A stretch of DNA of 64,000 bases from Flavobacteriaceae bacterium PS02334 (GTDB lineage Bacteria > Bacteroidota > Bacteroidia > Flavobacteriales > Flavobacteriaceae): contig JASCOH010000008.1 of NCBI GenBank assembly GCA_029959295.1, positions 124,001-188,000 of the forward strand, given 5' to 3'. The notes under the pieces were generated by a model that made no database searches, was not told where the DNA came from, and worked only from the letters and a program-made list of their open reading frames with translations. Of this stretch, positions 43,819-55,000 are shown one piece after another (within the stretch, counting starts at the first letter, position 1; every line of letters begins with the position of its first letter). The translations under genes and the position numbers were made by a program.

Positions 43819-44583
43819 ATGAAAATTGCCTTGATTCAAGCGCCACTTATTTGGGAAAATCGGGAAGAGAATCGGAACTATTTCAAAGACAAAATCAATT
43901 CGATTCAAGAAGAAATTGACTTGGTTGTCTTGCCAGAAATGTTCTTGACAGGTTTCACGATGCATCCAGAAAATGTTGCAGAAATAATGGACGGCGAAAC
44001 CATTTTGATGCTAAAATCATTGGCAAAATCAAAAAATACCGCAATAGCCGGAAGCTTGATCATCCGTGAGAACGGAAAATTTTACAATCGTTTAGTTTTT
44101 ATTTTTCCTTCGGGAGAAATTCGCAACTATGATAAAAGACATCTGTTTTCTTTAGCTGGAGAAGAAAAAATCTATACTTCAGGAAATGAAAAATTAATAG
44201 TAGAATATAAAGGCTGGAAAATCTGCCCGCTCATTTGTTATGACTTGCGGTTTCCAGTCTTTTCTAGAAATGTGGAAGATTATGACCTCTTAATTTACGT
44301 TGCAAACTGGCCAACACAGCGCATTCAGGCTTGGGATATTTTGCTAAAAGCGCGTGCAGTTGAAAACATGTGTTACACTGTCGGAGTCAATAGAATTGGG
44401 GAAGATGGCAACAACCATCCTTATTCTGGACATTCACAGGTTGTAGATTTTCTAGGAAATTATATCATAGAACCACAAACTTCAGAAGAAATATTCATAG
44501 TTGATTTAGATAAGAATCAAATGCTCGAAACTAGGCAAAAATTAGGATTTTTAAATGATAAAGATGATTTTTCGTTACTCTAA
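43819..44583 (+). CDS. Nitrilase-family omega-amidase (YafV/Nit2-like)
   Basis: 254 residues. The catalytic triad is Glu40 (VLPEMFLTGF), Lys106 (YDKRHLFSLAGE) and Cys140 (PLICYDLRFPVFSR). MFLTGF and the CYDLRFP context point to omega-amidases that hydrolyse 2-oxoglutaramate and similar transamination by-products. It starts 6 bp after glgC, so it is cotranscribed with the glycogen genes without an obvious metabolic link. Its end overlaps the convergent lipoprotein gene by 9 bp. Confidence 0.88.
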   Translation: MKIALIQAPLIWENREENRNYFKDKINSIQEEIDLVVLPEMFLTGFTMHPENVAEIMDGETILMLKSLAKSKNTAIAGSLIIRENGKFYNRLVFIFPSGEIRNYDKRHLFSLAGEEKIYTSGNEKLIVEYKGWKICPLICYDLRFPVFSRNVEDYDLLIYVANWPTQRIQAWDILLKARAVENMCYTVGVNRIGEDGNNHPYSGHSQVVDFLGNYIIEPQTSEEIFIVDLDKNQMLETRQKLGFLNDKDDFSLL

Positions 44584-46179
44584 AGCTTTGAGATCAATGG
44601 TTTCATCAACATCCCAATTAGAGCCGGCATGAATTAGCGTTGGGTAATAAAGTACTTGTTCCGCTTGACGTTTTTCTAGATAATCTCCTGGATCCCATGT
44701 CTTATTTTTGTTTTCATCATAAATTATGCGAAGCGTAAAGTCGTTTGGCAACAAGCCTATGAAGTCGATAACCGGATTTCCGTCAGAATAATCAGAGGCC
44801 AGAACGTCGCCCTTGTCATTCGTCAATTCCACAATAACGGGAAACTGTTTTACATTTTTCAGCGTGAGTTTTACATTTGCATATTCCGAGGAATTTTGCG
44901 TAGTTAAGCGATATTGCAACGAATCATTCGTCTGTTCAAAAAGGTCAACAAGCGCGCCAGGAAAAGCTTCGAAGGTGTATTTTTCTAAAGGTTCTTTTGT
45001 GAAATCAATTTTTACTTCTTGATTAAATTCGTCATAAATAGTTTTAAAAGGTACAGTAACAGAGTCTTTATTGATCAATTTCATTTTTGAATTGTCAATG
45101 GTAACCAAAGGTGTTGTCGCTTTTAAGGTCAAAAAGTCCCTTGGATTAAGTGTTCCAGAAGGTGTCGAACTGATATTTAATGAGTCTTTTTTCTGGGTTT
45201 TATAGCGAATTGTGAAATCTTTCTCAAACTTATTTTTACGTAACATTACGTTCAAAGAATCAGTTTTAATCGGCTTGAACCAAACTTGAAGCGAATCTTT
45301 TTCTGGAAACTTAGTCACTTTTGTATCTAAAACAGCACTGCCATTTTTTAACGTAACAGCCACATTTTTATAATCGCCTTCATACGGAACAACAATTCTA
45401 TTTCCTGAAGCTTGATAAGGTTTTGTCGCTTTGAAAGGCAATACTTCCTTGAAAAGCTCCATTTCATAAATCGTGTCGTTCGGGATTTTTATATATTCTT
45501 TGTGGAACGCAATTTTTTCACTCTTCGAATTAAAGCGATTATTGTTATTCAAGTCTTTCATCGCCACTAAAAGATAAGTTCCTTCCTTCAAATTTTCTAG
45601 GTTAAAGGTCTTCAAGCTGTCCAAAGTGTTGGTAATGTATCTCGGATTTTCATTGAAAACAATCGAATCGTTGAACTTGTCGTTTATTTCATAAAGCATT
45701 ACCGAAACAAAATTATCAACGTCTTTTTTATAAGAATCTTTTATGATTCCCTGAAGCGAAAGCGAATCGATGTAAGTTCCGGTTGAAAAAACATACTTAA
45801 ATTGCTGGTAAGGATTTCCTTCATTATTGTCTTGAATACTGCTTCCGAAGTTGAAACTGTAAGTCGTATTTGGCTGTAAAGTGTCTTTAATTCTGATGTT
45901 TATAAATTTGCTCGCATTAGTGGGAGTAACCACTGGCGGATATTTCATCGGAGGCGAAACGATCAATTGTTTGTTAACGTCCTTAATTTTTATATACTCG
46001 TCAAACGTAATCCTGATTTCTTTTGCATTGAAATTCGTGCTGAAGTTTTCAGGCGAACTTGAACGCAGCACAGGCGGAATGGTGTCTTTCAAACCTCCCG
46101 TAATGCTTCCTCTTTTGGCACATCCGACCATTATTACGGCCAAAATCAAAAATAAATATCTAAAGCGGATCTTAAGCAT
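44575..46179 (-). CDS. Ig-like-domain lipoprotein
   Basis: 534 residues. A lipobox (ILAVIMVGC, Cys20) predicts a lipid anchor. Residues about 33-135 form a bacterial Ig-like domain (DTIPPVLRSSSPENFST, IRITFDEYIKIKD, TYSFNFGSSIQDNNEGNP), the SbsA-type Ig fold common in Bacteroidota envelope proteins. The rest is beta-rich with an EF-hand-like YDENKNKTWDPGDYL near the end. Role unknown, probably outer-membrane or periplasmic. Overlaps the nitrilase gene tail to tail by 9 bp. Confidence 0.85.
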   Translation of the reverse strand: MLKIRFRYLFLILAVIMVGCAKRGSITGGLKDTIPPVLRSSSPENFSTNFNAKEIRITFDEYIKIKDVNKQLIVSPPMKYPPVVTPTNASKFINIRIKDTLQPNTTYSFNFGSSIQDNNEGNPYQQFKYVFSTGTYIDSLSLQGIIKDSYKKDVDNFVSVMLYEINDKFNDSIVFNENPRYITNTLDSLKTFNLENLKEGTYLLVAMKDLNNNNRFNSKSEKIAFHKEYIKIPNDTIYEMELFKEVLPFKATKPYQASGNRIVVPYEGDYKNVAVTLKNGSAVLDTKVTKFPEKDSLQVWFKPIKTDSLNVMLRKNKFEKDFTIRYKTQKKDSLNISSTPSGTLNPRDFLTLKATTPLVTIDNSKMKLINKDSVTVPFKTIYDEFNQEVKIDFTKEPLEKYTFEAFPGALVDLFEQTNDSLQYRLTTQNSSEYANVKLTLKNVKQFPVIVELTNDKGDVLASDYSDGNPVIDFIGLLPNDFTLRIIYDENKNKTWDPGDYLEKRQAEQVLYYPTLIHAGSNWDVDETIDLKALE

Positions 46180-46277
46180 CTAAAAAATAATTTAAGCACA
46201 AAATAACAATTATATTCACTGGAAATGAAATCTTTTAAGAAAATATATTTTATCAGGAAATTTGCTTAAAGAAATCC

Positions 46278-46970
46278 TTAAAAACCCATATTGTGCGTGT
46301 CGGCAATTGAAATAATGCTCAATTTTGAACCTGGAATTTTTTGCAAAGCTCGCGCGCAGGCTTCCAAAGTAGAACCGGTCGTAATCACGTCATCAATCAA
46401 TAGAAAATGTTTTCCATGGTTTTTTTCTGTAAAATTCACTCCAAAAATAGCTGTATTTACGTCAGTTCTTCCTAAAAAATTCTTTTGAGTTTGTGTTTTT
46501 GAATAAATATTTCGGACCAAAATCGTGTCGTCATAAGCAATTTTCAGGCTATCAGAAAGTGCCTTACCGAAAGTTTCCACTTGATTATAACCGCGTTCCC
46601 TGAGCCGTTTCTTATGCAAAGGAACTGGAATTATTGCGTCAAAAGTAGTAACAATTGGCAGCGTTTTCAAGTCTTCAGCATACCAATTCCCTAAGAATGT
46701 TCCGATTTCTTGATGTTTGTAATACTTCAAATTGTGGATCAATTCGTGGACAATTCCTCTTTTGTGGTAATAAACCATTGCGGCGCCAAACTGCAATTCA
46801 ATTCGCCCATAGAATTTTTTCATAAGCTCGTTTTCTGGCTCCAAATGATAATTAGTCAGCGGCAATTCATGGCGGCATTTTGTGCAAAGCACCTCTTCAT
46901 TTGATTCTAGAAATGACTCGCATCCAAGGCATACCTTGGGAAAGAGAAGGTTTTTTAGGCTTGTAAACAT
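46278..46970 (-). CDS. ComF-family phosphoribosyltransferase-like protein
   Basis: 230 residues. An N-terminal zinc knuckle with Cys14, Cys17, Cys29 and Cys32 is followed by RERGYNQVETFGKAL and the PRPP-binding loop FLLIDDVITTGSTLEACA. This is the ComF/GntX layout. ComF acts in single-stranded DNA handling during natural transformation, with PriA and DprA partners in other bacteria. Separate gene, 38 bp from the acyltransferase gene upstream. Confidence 0.92.
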   Translation of the reverse strand: MFTSLKNLLFPKVCLGCESFLESNEEVLCTKCRHELPLTNYHLEPENELMKKFYGRIELQFGAAMVYYHKRGIVHELIHNLKYYKHQEIGTFLGNWYAEDLKTLPIVTTFDAIIPVPLHKKRLRERGYNQVETFGKALSDSLKIAYDDTILVRNIYSKTQTQKNFLGRTDVNTAIFGVNFTEKNHGKHFLLIDDVITTGSTLEACARALQKIPGSKLSIISIADTHNMGF

Positions 46971-47007
46971 TGTTGGGCTTTTATTAAATGGTAAATAAAT
47001 TCGGATA

Positions 47008-48069
47008 TTACCTTCCGCCGGTAATTATTTCATAAAAAGGGCGCGTGAATTTCTTAAGTAAATATCCTATGAAAATACTGATAAGGATTACGATTATGGG
47101 AGCGATTAAATAAATTGAAAAAGAAATCAATTCTGAATTTCCGAACTTGAAAAGTATCTTTTTGACAAAAGTGATTAAAGGAAGGTGAAAGACAAAAATG
47201 AAAAATGAAAAAGAATAGATTTCAGAAACTTGGTCACTCTCAACATTTTTCTTTTTCAGGAAATCATATAAAATCCAAATTGCTATGATTCCGACTAGAA
47301 TTCCAGTTTTGTGAAGAATATTTCTGACTTCCGCATTTTCGAAAATCATATAATACAATATCGAATTTACAAGTGCAATTGCAAGCCACAAAAAAATAAA
47401 CACAGTATGTTTTGGACTGAAATTTAGTTCCAATATTTTGTTTTTAACCAAACTTATCGTAGCTCCAGCTGTAAAAAACAATAAAGCTTCATTAACAATA
47501 AAGTAATAATTTACATTCAAATACCATCCAAATAAAAGAAGCAAAAAAGGAAAGTATTTGAAATATTTAATCAATAAATAAAGCAAAGGCGAAATTAAAA
47601 CAAGAATAATCAAGTCGCGCAGAAACCACAATTGAAACGGAATCGGATTGATAAATAGCGTATTCAAAAATTCTAATATTGTAAAATTTCTAACTGGCTT
47701 TCCTGCAAAAAAGGCTTGCGTTTGCGGAAAAGCTTGAAAGCAAAAATAAATCAATATCCAGATGGAAGACCAAAATAGGTAAGGAACAAGAAGTGATTTT
47801 GCCCTCTTCTTAAATTTTGCAAGAAATTCTTCTTTCGTGCCTTTTAAGTTGAAAAAGAATAAAAATCCTGAAATCAAAAAAAATAACGGAACTGCAATTC
47901 GAGTAATTTCTTCGCTTAAAAAATGCTGTAGAAAAGAATTATATCCTCTCGTGGCCAATTTTTCAGAAAAAGAATTTGTGGAAGAAATACTGTAAGAATG
48001 GAGAAAAACCACCATTATAATCAATACAAAAGAAAGAATTTTTAATTTTAGAGTGTTGTGTTTATTCAT
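47008..48069 (-). CDS. Acyltransferase family 3 membrane protein
   Basis: 353 residues with about ten hydrophobic segments. The N-terminal LVIIMVVFLHSYS carries the His of the AT3 family, followed by ITRIAVPLFFLISGFLFFFN and WFLRDLIILVLISPLLYLL. AT3 enzymes acetylate or acylate surface sugars in the inner membrane. The substrate cannot be told and no glycan operon adjoins. Confidence 0.88.
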   Translation of the reverse strand: MNKHNTLKLKILSFVLIIMVVFLHSYSISSTNSFSEKLATRGYNSFLQHFLSEEITRIAVPLFFLISGFLFFFNLKGTKEEFLAKFKKRAKSLLVPYLFWSSIWILIYFCFQAFPQTQAFFAGKPVRNFTILEFLNTLFINPIPFQLWFLRDLIILVLISPLLYLLIKYFKYFPFLLLLFGWYLNVNYYFIVNEALLFFTAGATISLVKNKILELNFSPKHTVFIFLWLAIALVNSILYYMIFENAEVRNILHKTGILVGIIAIWILYDFLKKKNVESDQVSEIYSFSFFIFVFHLPLITFVKKILFKFGNSELISFSIYLIAPIIVILISIFIGYLLKKFTRPFYEIITGGR

Positions 48070-48272
48070 CGTTATGGCTTACATCAAAATAAATTAGTAG
48101 TCAAATATAGCTTTTTAGAGATTATTCGCTAAAATTTCGCAGAATAAAATGAATTATTCTTACTTTTCTGTGTCTAATTAATTCAGTAAATTAAAATATA
48201 GCATATCGGTTTGCCAAACAATTACAAATCAAACCTCTCTGAAATTTTATTCGAAAATACAATCTCTTTTTA

Positions 48273-48280
48273 TATTTTTG
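48273..48280 (+). promoter_or_regulatory. -7 promoter box of glyS
   Basis: TATTTTTG fits TAnnTTTG, 7 nt before the ATG, which would give a very short or leaderless transcript. No clear -33 TTG. Confidence 0.35.
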
Positions 48281-48287
48281 CATCATT

Positions 48288-49829
48288 ATGGCAAAACAAG
48301 AAGATTTATTCAAGAATGTAGTTTCGCATGCAAAAGAGTACGGATTTATTTTTCCGTCAAGCGAAATTTACGATGGTTTGAGCGCAGTGTATGACTATGC
48401 GCAAAACGGTGCGGAATTAAAGAAAAACATCCGTGAATATTGGTGGAAATCCATGGTTCAGATGAACGAAAATATTGTCGGCATTGATGCGGCAATCTTG
48501 ATGCATCCAACCACTTGGAAGGCTTCCGGTCACGTTGATGCTTTTAACGACCCGTTAATTGACAACAAAGATTCAAAGAAAAGATACCGTGCAGACGTTT
48601 TAATTGAGGATTATGCCGAAAAATTAAACCAAAAAGCACAAAAAGAAATCGAAAAAGCAAAAGCCCGTTTCGGCGAAGCTTTCAACGAGCAAGAATTTGT
48701 AACGACCAACGCAAGAGTTGTTGAATACAAAGCAAAACAACGTGAAATTCTGGAAAGAATGGCACGTTCTCTTGAAAAAGAAGATTTGGCTGACGTAAAA
48801 GCTTTGATCGAAGAACTGGAAATTGCAGATCCGGAAACGGGTTCAAGAAACTGGACAGACGTGAAGCAATTCAACTTAATGTTCGGAACAAAATTAGGAG
48901 CTTCAGCTGAAAACGCAATGGATTTGTACTTGCGTCCCGAAACGGCTCAGGGAATTTTCGTGAATTTCTTAAACGTACAAAAATCAGGGCGGCTAAAAAT
49001 TCCTTTCGGAATTGCACAAACCGGAAAAGCCTTCAGAAATGAAATCGTGGCAAGACAATTTATTTTCCGTATGCGCGAATTCGAACAAATGGAAATGCAA
49101 TTTTTCGTGAAGCCAGGCGAAGAAATGAAATGGTATGAATACTGGAAAACAACTCGCTTGAACTGGCATTTGTCTTTAGGTTTGGGCGAAAAAAATTATC
49201 GTTTCCACGATCATGAAAAGTTGGCGCACTATGCAAATGCTGCGGCTGACATTGAATTTAATTTCCCATTCGGATTTAAAGAATTGGAAGGAATTCACTC
49301 TAGAACTGATTTTGACTTGAAAGCGCACGAAGAATTTTCAGGTAGAAAATTGCAATATTTTGATACAGATGAAAACAAAAATTATACGCCTTACGTAGTA
49401 GAAACTTCGGTTGGTTTAGACAGAATGTTCTTGGCCGTTTTTGCAACTTCTTTGAAAGAAGAAACTTTAGAAGACGGTTCGACAAGAACAGTTTTGCAAT
49501 TGCCAAGCGTTTTAGCGCCAACAAAAGCAGCGATTTTGCCATTGGTTAAAAAAGACGGTTTGCCAGATGTTGCCAAAGAAATCATTGAAGATTTGAAATG
49601 GGAATTCAACGTTTCTTATGACGAAAAAGATGCTGTCGGAAGACGTTACAGAAGACAAGATGCTTTGGGAACTCCTTTCTGCATCACGGTGGATCACCAA
49701 ACTTTAGAAGATCAAACGGTGACAATCCGCCACAGAGATTCTATGAAACAAGACCGCGTGAAAATTTCAGAATTGAAAGACATTATCAACAGAGAAGTTT
49801 CGATGAAACATTGGCTGATGAAAATGTAA
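48288..49829 (+). CDS. glyS: Glycine--tRNA ligase (alpha2 type)
   Basis: 513 residues, single-chain class II synthetase. Motif regions: RPETAQGIFVNFLNVQKSGR (in part), FRNEIVARQFIFRMREFEQMEMQFFVKPGEE (quoted as FRNEIVARQF, REFEQMEMQFF), and ETSVGLDRMFLAVF. An anticodon-binding domain lies at the end (LAPTKAAILPLVKK). It charges tRNA-Gly. Monocistronic, followed by a bidirectional terminator. Confidence 0.96.
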   Translation: MAKQEDLFKNVVSHAKEYGFIFPSSEIYDGLSAVYDYAQNGAELKKNIREYWWKSMVQMNENIVGIDAAILMHPTTWKASGHVDAFNDPLIDNKDSKKRYRADVLIEDYAEKLNQKAQKEIEKAKARFGEAFNEQEFVTTNARVVEYKAKQREILERMARSLEKEDLADVKALIEELEIADPETGSRNWTDVKQFNLMFGTKLGASAENAMDLYLRPETAQGIFVNFLNVQKSGRLKIPFGIAQTGKAFRNEIVARQFIFRMREFEQMEMQFFVKPGEEMKWYEYWKTTRLNWHLSLGLGEKNYRFHDHEKLAHYANAAADIEFNFPFGFKELEGIHSRTDFDLKAHEEFSGRKLQYFDTDENKNYTPYVVETSVGLDRMFLAVFATSLKEETLEDGSTRTVLQLPSVLAPTKAAILPLVKKDGLPDVAKEIIEDLKWEFNVSYDEKDAVGRRYRRQDALGTPFCITVDHQTLEDQTVTIRHRDSMKQDRVKISELKDIINREVSMKHWLMKM

Positions 49830-49846
49830 TTTATATAGATTCAAAT

Positions 49847-49880
49847 AAAAAAGGCTTTCCATTATGGAGAGCCTTTTTTT
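49847..49880. terminator. Bidirectional hairpin terminator
   Basis: AAAAGGCTTTCC-ATTAT-GGAGAGCCTTTT with A- and T-tracts, between convergent glyS and thiL. Confidence 0.85.
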
Positions 49881-49887
49881 ATATAAT

Positions 49888-50934
49888 TTATTCTTCCAAA
49901 GCATTCCAGCCTCGAGCTTTCAACGGAATCTTCGTGTTTGCACGCGTAATCAAATGAATTCCTTCGCTTTCCTGAGTCATGTGGCCGATAATAGTGAAAT
50001 TCGGATTTCCTTTTATCTTGTCAAAATCTTCCATCGGAATGGTGAACAACAGTTCATAATCTTCGCCTCCGTTAATCGCAACCGTCGTGCTGTCAATATT
50101 AAATTCCTCGCAAACCGAAATCAACTGCGGGTCAAGCGGCAATTTGTCTTCGTATAAATTACAGCCGACGCCAGATTGCGTGCACAAATGAATAATTTCT
50201 GAAGATAATCCGTCAGAAATATCAATCATCGAAGTCGGTTTTATATCCAAAGCAAAAAGCAAAGTTCGTACGTCTTTTCGAGCTTCTGGTTTTAATTGTC
50301 TTTCAATAATATATGTATAAGCGTCTAAATCAGGCTGATTATTTGGATTTACCTGAAAGACTTGTTTTTCTCTTTCCAAAACTTGCAATCCCATGTAAGC
50401 CGCGCCGATATCTCCGGTTACGACAAGCAAATCGTTTGATTTTGCTCCGTTTCTATAAACCAATTCGCTTTCGTCAGCTTCGCCGATTGCCGTGATGCTG
50501 ATGATCAATCCTTTTTGAGAAGATGTTGTGTCACCGCCAATTACATCGACGTTGTATTCTTTTGCAGCGAGCGTGATTCCGTCAAAAAGTTCTTCCAAAG
50601 CTTCCAGTGGAAAACGGTTTGAAACGGCAACAGAAACCGTGATTTGAGTCGGCTTCGCATTCATTGCAAAAATATCGGAAACATTCACAACTACAGCTTT
50701 GTAACCCAAATGACGCAAAGGCATGTAGGCCAAGTCAAAATGAACGCCTTCGATCAACAAATCTGTTGAAATAACAGCTTTTTTATCTTTAAAATCTAAA
50801 ACTGCGCCGTCATCCCCAATTCCTTTCAAGGTTGAAGGATTGTTGATTTCGAAGTTTTTGGTAAGGTGTTTTATCAATCCGAATTCGCCCAAATTTGATA
50901 AACTTGTTCGTTGCGGCGTTTTATCTTCTATCAT
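49888..50934 (-). CDS. thiL: Thiamine-monophosphate kinase
   Basis: 348 residues from MIEDKTPQRTSL; the longer frame from 50982 is unlikely. Motifs: GIGDDGAVLDF, STDLLIEGVHFDL, VNVSDIFAMNAKPTQI, DVIGGDTTSSQKGL and MIDISDGLSSEI with NGGEDYELLFTI. These are the metal- and nucleotide-binding loops of the PurM/ThiL fold. It phosphorylates thiamine monophosphate to the pyrophosphate cofactor. Single gene; no other thi genes nearby. Confidence 0.94.
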   Translation of the reverse strand: MIEDKTPQRTSLSNLGEFGLIKHLTKNFEINNPSTLKGIGDDGAVLDFKDKKAVISTDLLIEGVHFDLAYMPLRHLGYKAVVVNVSDIFAMNAKPTQITVSVAVSNRFPLEALEELFDGITLAAKEYNVDVIGGDTTSSQKGLIISITAIGEADESELVYRNGAKSNDLLVVTGDIGAAYMGLQVLEREKQVFQVNPNNQPDLDAYTYIIERQLKPEARKDVRTLLFALDIKPTSMIDISDGLSSEIIHLCTQSGVGCNLYEDKLPLDPQLISVCEEFNIDSTTVAINGGEDYELLFTIPMEDFDKIKGNPNFTIIGHMTQESEGIHLITRANTKIPLKARGWNALEE

Positions 50935-51000
50935 TTTCTTTTGTTTGTAAGCTGCAAAGGTACAAAGTTTAAAACAAGGCATTTTAGAAAATCAAAGATG

Positions 51001-51101
51001 TTTTAACGCAAAGTAAAAAAGAAATCGCAAAGTTACGCAAAGAACATTAAAGTAAAAATCTTTCAAGTCTTTGTGAAACCTTCCTCCCTTTGCGTTTAAA
51101 A
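51001..51101. repeat. Inverted ACGCAAAG repeat in intergenic region
   Basis: TTTTAACGCAAAG (51001-51013) and its near-complement CTTTGCGTTTAAAA (51088-51101) face each other about 75 nt apart, with further CGCAAAG copies between, upstream of the ABC transporter genes. Confidence 0.5.
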
Positions 51102-51215
51102 TTTAGGTGTAAAATTTTGCTTTAAAGCTTCCTTTGTAAAATATGTTAAAAAAACTGTAACATTTTTCTGTATCTTCCGTCTACTTACATATAATCAACC
51201 ATAACATTCATAATT

Positions 51216-52091
51216 ATGAAGCTTAAAATAAATAACTTAAGTAAAACTTACAAGAATGGCGTAAAAGCGCTTGATAATTTAAATTTAGAAATTGGTTCAG
51301 GAATGTTCGGACTTTTAGGCCCAAACGGTGCTGGAAAATCTTCTTTGATGAGAACCATCGCCACTTTGCAGAAACCAGATTCTGGAACTATTGAATTTGA
51401 CGGAATCAATGTTTTGGAAGATAATATTTCGCTTCGAAAAGTTTTAGGTTATTTACCGCAAGAATTTGGAGTTTATCCAAATATGTCAGCCGAAAATCTA
51501 TTGGATTATTTTGCAAGATTAAAAGGAATTTCTTCAAGTTCAGAGCGAAAAAATATCGTAAAAAAAGTGTTGGAAGTAACCAATTTATACGACCAAAGAA
51601 ATAAATATGTAAGCGGTTATTCAGGCGGCATGAAACAGCGTTTCGGAATTGCGCAATTGCTTTTGAACAATCCAAAATTAATCATCGTTGACGAACCGAC
51701 TGCAGGTTTGGATCCCGCAGAACGCCACCGTTTCTTGAATGTTTTGAGAGAGATTGGTACAAATCACACCGTTATTTTTTCTACGCATATTGTGGATGAC
51801 GTGAAAGAATTGTGTCATGAAATGGCCATTTTAAACGGTGGAAAAATTTTGGCGCAAGGAACTCCTGAGCAAGCAGAAGAAAGATTGAAAGGCCAAATTT
51901 GGACAAAGATTATTACTCGCGAGGAATTAGAAGCTTATGAAAAAGAGTTCAACGTAATTTCTTCAAAATACAACCAAGACAATACTTTAAATATAAAAGT
52001 CCACAGCATTGAAAAGCCAAACGAAACCTTTATCAATGCGACGCCACAGTTGGAAGATGTATATTTTGTAGCACTTAAATCTGATCAATAA
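51216..52091 (+). CDS. ABC transporter ATP-binding protein
   Basis: 291 residues. Walker A GPNGAGKSSL, Q-loop GYLPQEFGVYPNMS, signature SGYSGGMKQRFGIAQ, Walker B LIIVDEPTAGLDP and switch FSTHIVDD. It energises the permease encoded one base after its stop codon. The cargo is unknown. The partner is fused to a peptidase, so the pair may handle peptides. Confidence 0.95.
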   Translation: MKLKINNLSKTYKNGVKALDNLNLEIGSGMFGLLGPNGAGKSSLMRTIATLQKPDSGTIEFDGINVLEDNISLRKVLGYLPQEFGVYPNMSAENLLDYFARLKGISSSSERKNIVKKVLEVTNLYDQRNKYVSGYSGGMKQRFGIAQLLLNNPKLIIVDEPTAGLDPAERHRFLNVLREIGTNHTVIFSTHIVDDVKELCHEMAILNGGKILAQGTPEQAEERLKGQIWTKIITREELEAYEKEFNVISSKYNQDNTLNIKVHSIEKPNETFINATPQLEDVYFVALKSDQ

Positions 52092-52092
52092 T

Positions 52093-55000
52093 ATGTTTTC
52101 AACGATATTTAATTTCGAATTAAAACGATGGTTCAAGAACTGGACGTTTTATATTTTTCTGATACTTTTCTTCGGAATGTCGCTGCTTTTTGCGGCAGTG
52201 AGTTTTGGGGCTTTTGACAGCGTGACTGCAGTTAGAAACACGAATGCTTATGCAAATTCGCCAATGGCGCTGAATAATTTTATAAACGGAATGAATATTC
52301 TGATTTATTTCTTATTGCCCATTATTGTTGGAACTTCTGTTTACAGAGACTTCCGTTTTAACATGCACACGATCTTATTTTCTTATCCTTTTTCCAAGCT
52401 GGATTACATCGGGGGAAAATTCTTGAGTTCGCTTTTTGTAGTAATTCTGATCACGCTTTCTATTGTTTTGGGCATCGAGATGGCAAAACTGATTCCGTGG
52501 GTAAATCACGATCTGCTCTTGCCTTTTAATGGAATCGCCTACTTGCAGATTTATTTGATTTACATAATTCCGAATCTTTTCTTTTTTGGAGTCTTGATTT
52601 TTGCCGTAGTAACAATTTCCAGAAATATTTCAGTCGGATTTATTGCCGTAATCGTTTTGTTGCTGGGCCAAGTCTTGCTTGAAAACTTTACGCGAGATAC
52701 TGACAATCGTTATATTGTAGCGCTTTGGGAACCTTTTGGAAGCGAAGCAGCAGTTTATTACACGCGTTATTGGACGGTTTCTGAACAGAATGAAAACCTG
52801 CTTCCTTTTGAAGGCGTGATTATTTATAATCGCTTGATTTGGCTCGGAATTTCGACACTGATCTTAGGATTATTATATTACTTTTTCTCTTTCAGCCAAA
52901 CGGCGCTTACGATTGGAAAAAGCAAAAAGAACGATCGCGTCACCAAAAATAACTTTGGCGGAATCACGAGAATTGAGCTTCCGGTTGTGAAATTTGACTA
53001 TTCCTTTTTGCAAAATCTGAAAACCTCTTGGAGTCTTTCTCGTTTCGATTTTAGATTTATTGTCAAAAACTGGGCGTTTATAGTAATTTCTATTGTCGGA
53101 TTGCTCGTTTTGCTATTAATGGCTACGGTTTCGGGCCAATTGTATGGCACAGAAACATTTCCTGTGACTTGGAAAATGCTTTTGATTCCGGGCACTTTCT
53201 TCAGTTTGTTCATCAACGTTCTTACGTTTTTATTTGCAGGAATGCTGATCCATCGAGGAGACACGGCAAGAATGGGGAATCTGATTGATGTGACACCGAT
53301 TCCAAACTGGACACTTTTGCTGTCAAAATTCTTTGCATTGATTAAAATGCAGATCGTTTTGTTGCTTTTGATAGTTATTTCTGGCGTGCTGATTCAGTCT
53401 TTCAGCGGTTATTACAATTTTGAAATCGGACATTATCTGTTTGAATTGTACGGAATTAAGCTGATTAACTTTGTAATTTGGGCTTTCTTCGCCATTTTAA
53501 TTCAAACACTTTTCAAAAATTATCTGCTCGGATTTTTCGTGCTTTTGCTTCTGTCAATCGCATTGCAATTTCTTCCGATGGTTGGTGTGGAACAATCAAT
53601 TTTTATATACAATTCTGACTTAGGATACCAATATTCTGATATGAACGGCTATGGAAATGGCTTGAAACTTTATTATTTGTATAAAACGTATTGGGCATTA
53701 TTAGGAATCGTATTTTTCTGCATTGCTTTGTTATTCTGGAAAAGAGGAATTCCGATGTCTGCAAAAGAGAAATTCGGAATTGCAAAAAGACGCTTGAAAA
53801 CACAATTGGCACTTCCGATGTTGCTTGCCTTTGTTGGCTTTTTTGCTATCGGATTTAAAATCTACTATGAAAACAACATCGCCAATCCGAATTATTCTCA
53901 AAAAGAAACGGAAAAGCAAAGTGTCGATTGGGAAAAGAAATATAAGAAATTCGAGCATTATGCACAACCTAGAATTACGGATATCAATGTCAATTTAGAT
54001 TTATATCCACAAACTAGAGATTTCAAGGCAAACGGTTTTTATTACCTTAAAAATAAATCTAAAGAAAGTATCGATTCTTTATTTGTAAATTATAATGACT
54101 ATGAAAATGCTTTCACTTTCAACAAAGAAGCAATTTTGGTTTCAAAGGATACGCTTTTCAATTTCAATATTTATAGGCTGAAAACACCTTTAGTTCCTGG
54201 AGATTCGATCAAATTGAGTTTTGAAGTTCACAATAAGCCGAACACTTTGGTGAGAGATAATTCTCCGGTTTTGGCCAACGGAACTTTCGTGAACAATTTC
54301 CAGCTATTTCCTTCTATTGGATATTCTGCTGACGGCGAATTGTTTGACAACGATACCAGAAAAAGATATGGCTTGAAACCAAAAGACAGAATGGCAAAAG
54401 CGACAGATTCTATTGCAAGAAAGAATACTTACATTTCAAGCGATTCTGACTGGGTGAATTTTGAAACGACTGTCAGTACTTCTGGCGACCAAATTGCAAT
54501 CGCTCCGGGTTATTTGAGCAAGGAATGGAAAGCTGACGGAAGAAATTATTTCCACTATAAAATGGATCAGAAAATGCTTAATTTCTATGCTTACAATTCG
54601 GCAAGATATCAAGTAAAAAAAGACAAATGGAAAGACGTCAATATAGAAGTTTATTACCAAAAAGGACATGAATATAATGTAGGCAGAATGATCAGCGGTG
54701 TGAAAAAATCGCTAGATTATTATACAGAAAACTTTAGTCCTTATCAGCACAGACAAGCGAGAATCATTGAGTTCCCAAGAACTGAAGGAACGTTTGCGCA
54801 GTCTTTTGCCAACACGATTCCGTTTTCTGAAGCCATTGGTTTTATTGCCGATGTTGATGATGAAAATGACGAAGCTGTTGATTATCCGTTTTCGGTGACT
54901 TCGCATGAAATGGCACATCAATGGTGGGCGCACCAAGTAATTGGAGCGAATGTTCAAGGCGCAACTTTGATGTCTGAAGGTCTTTCTGAATACAGTTCTT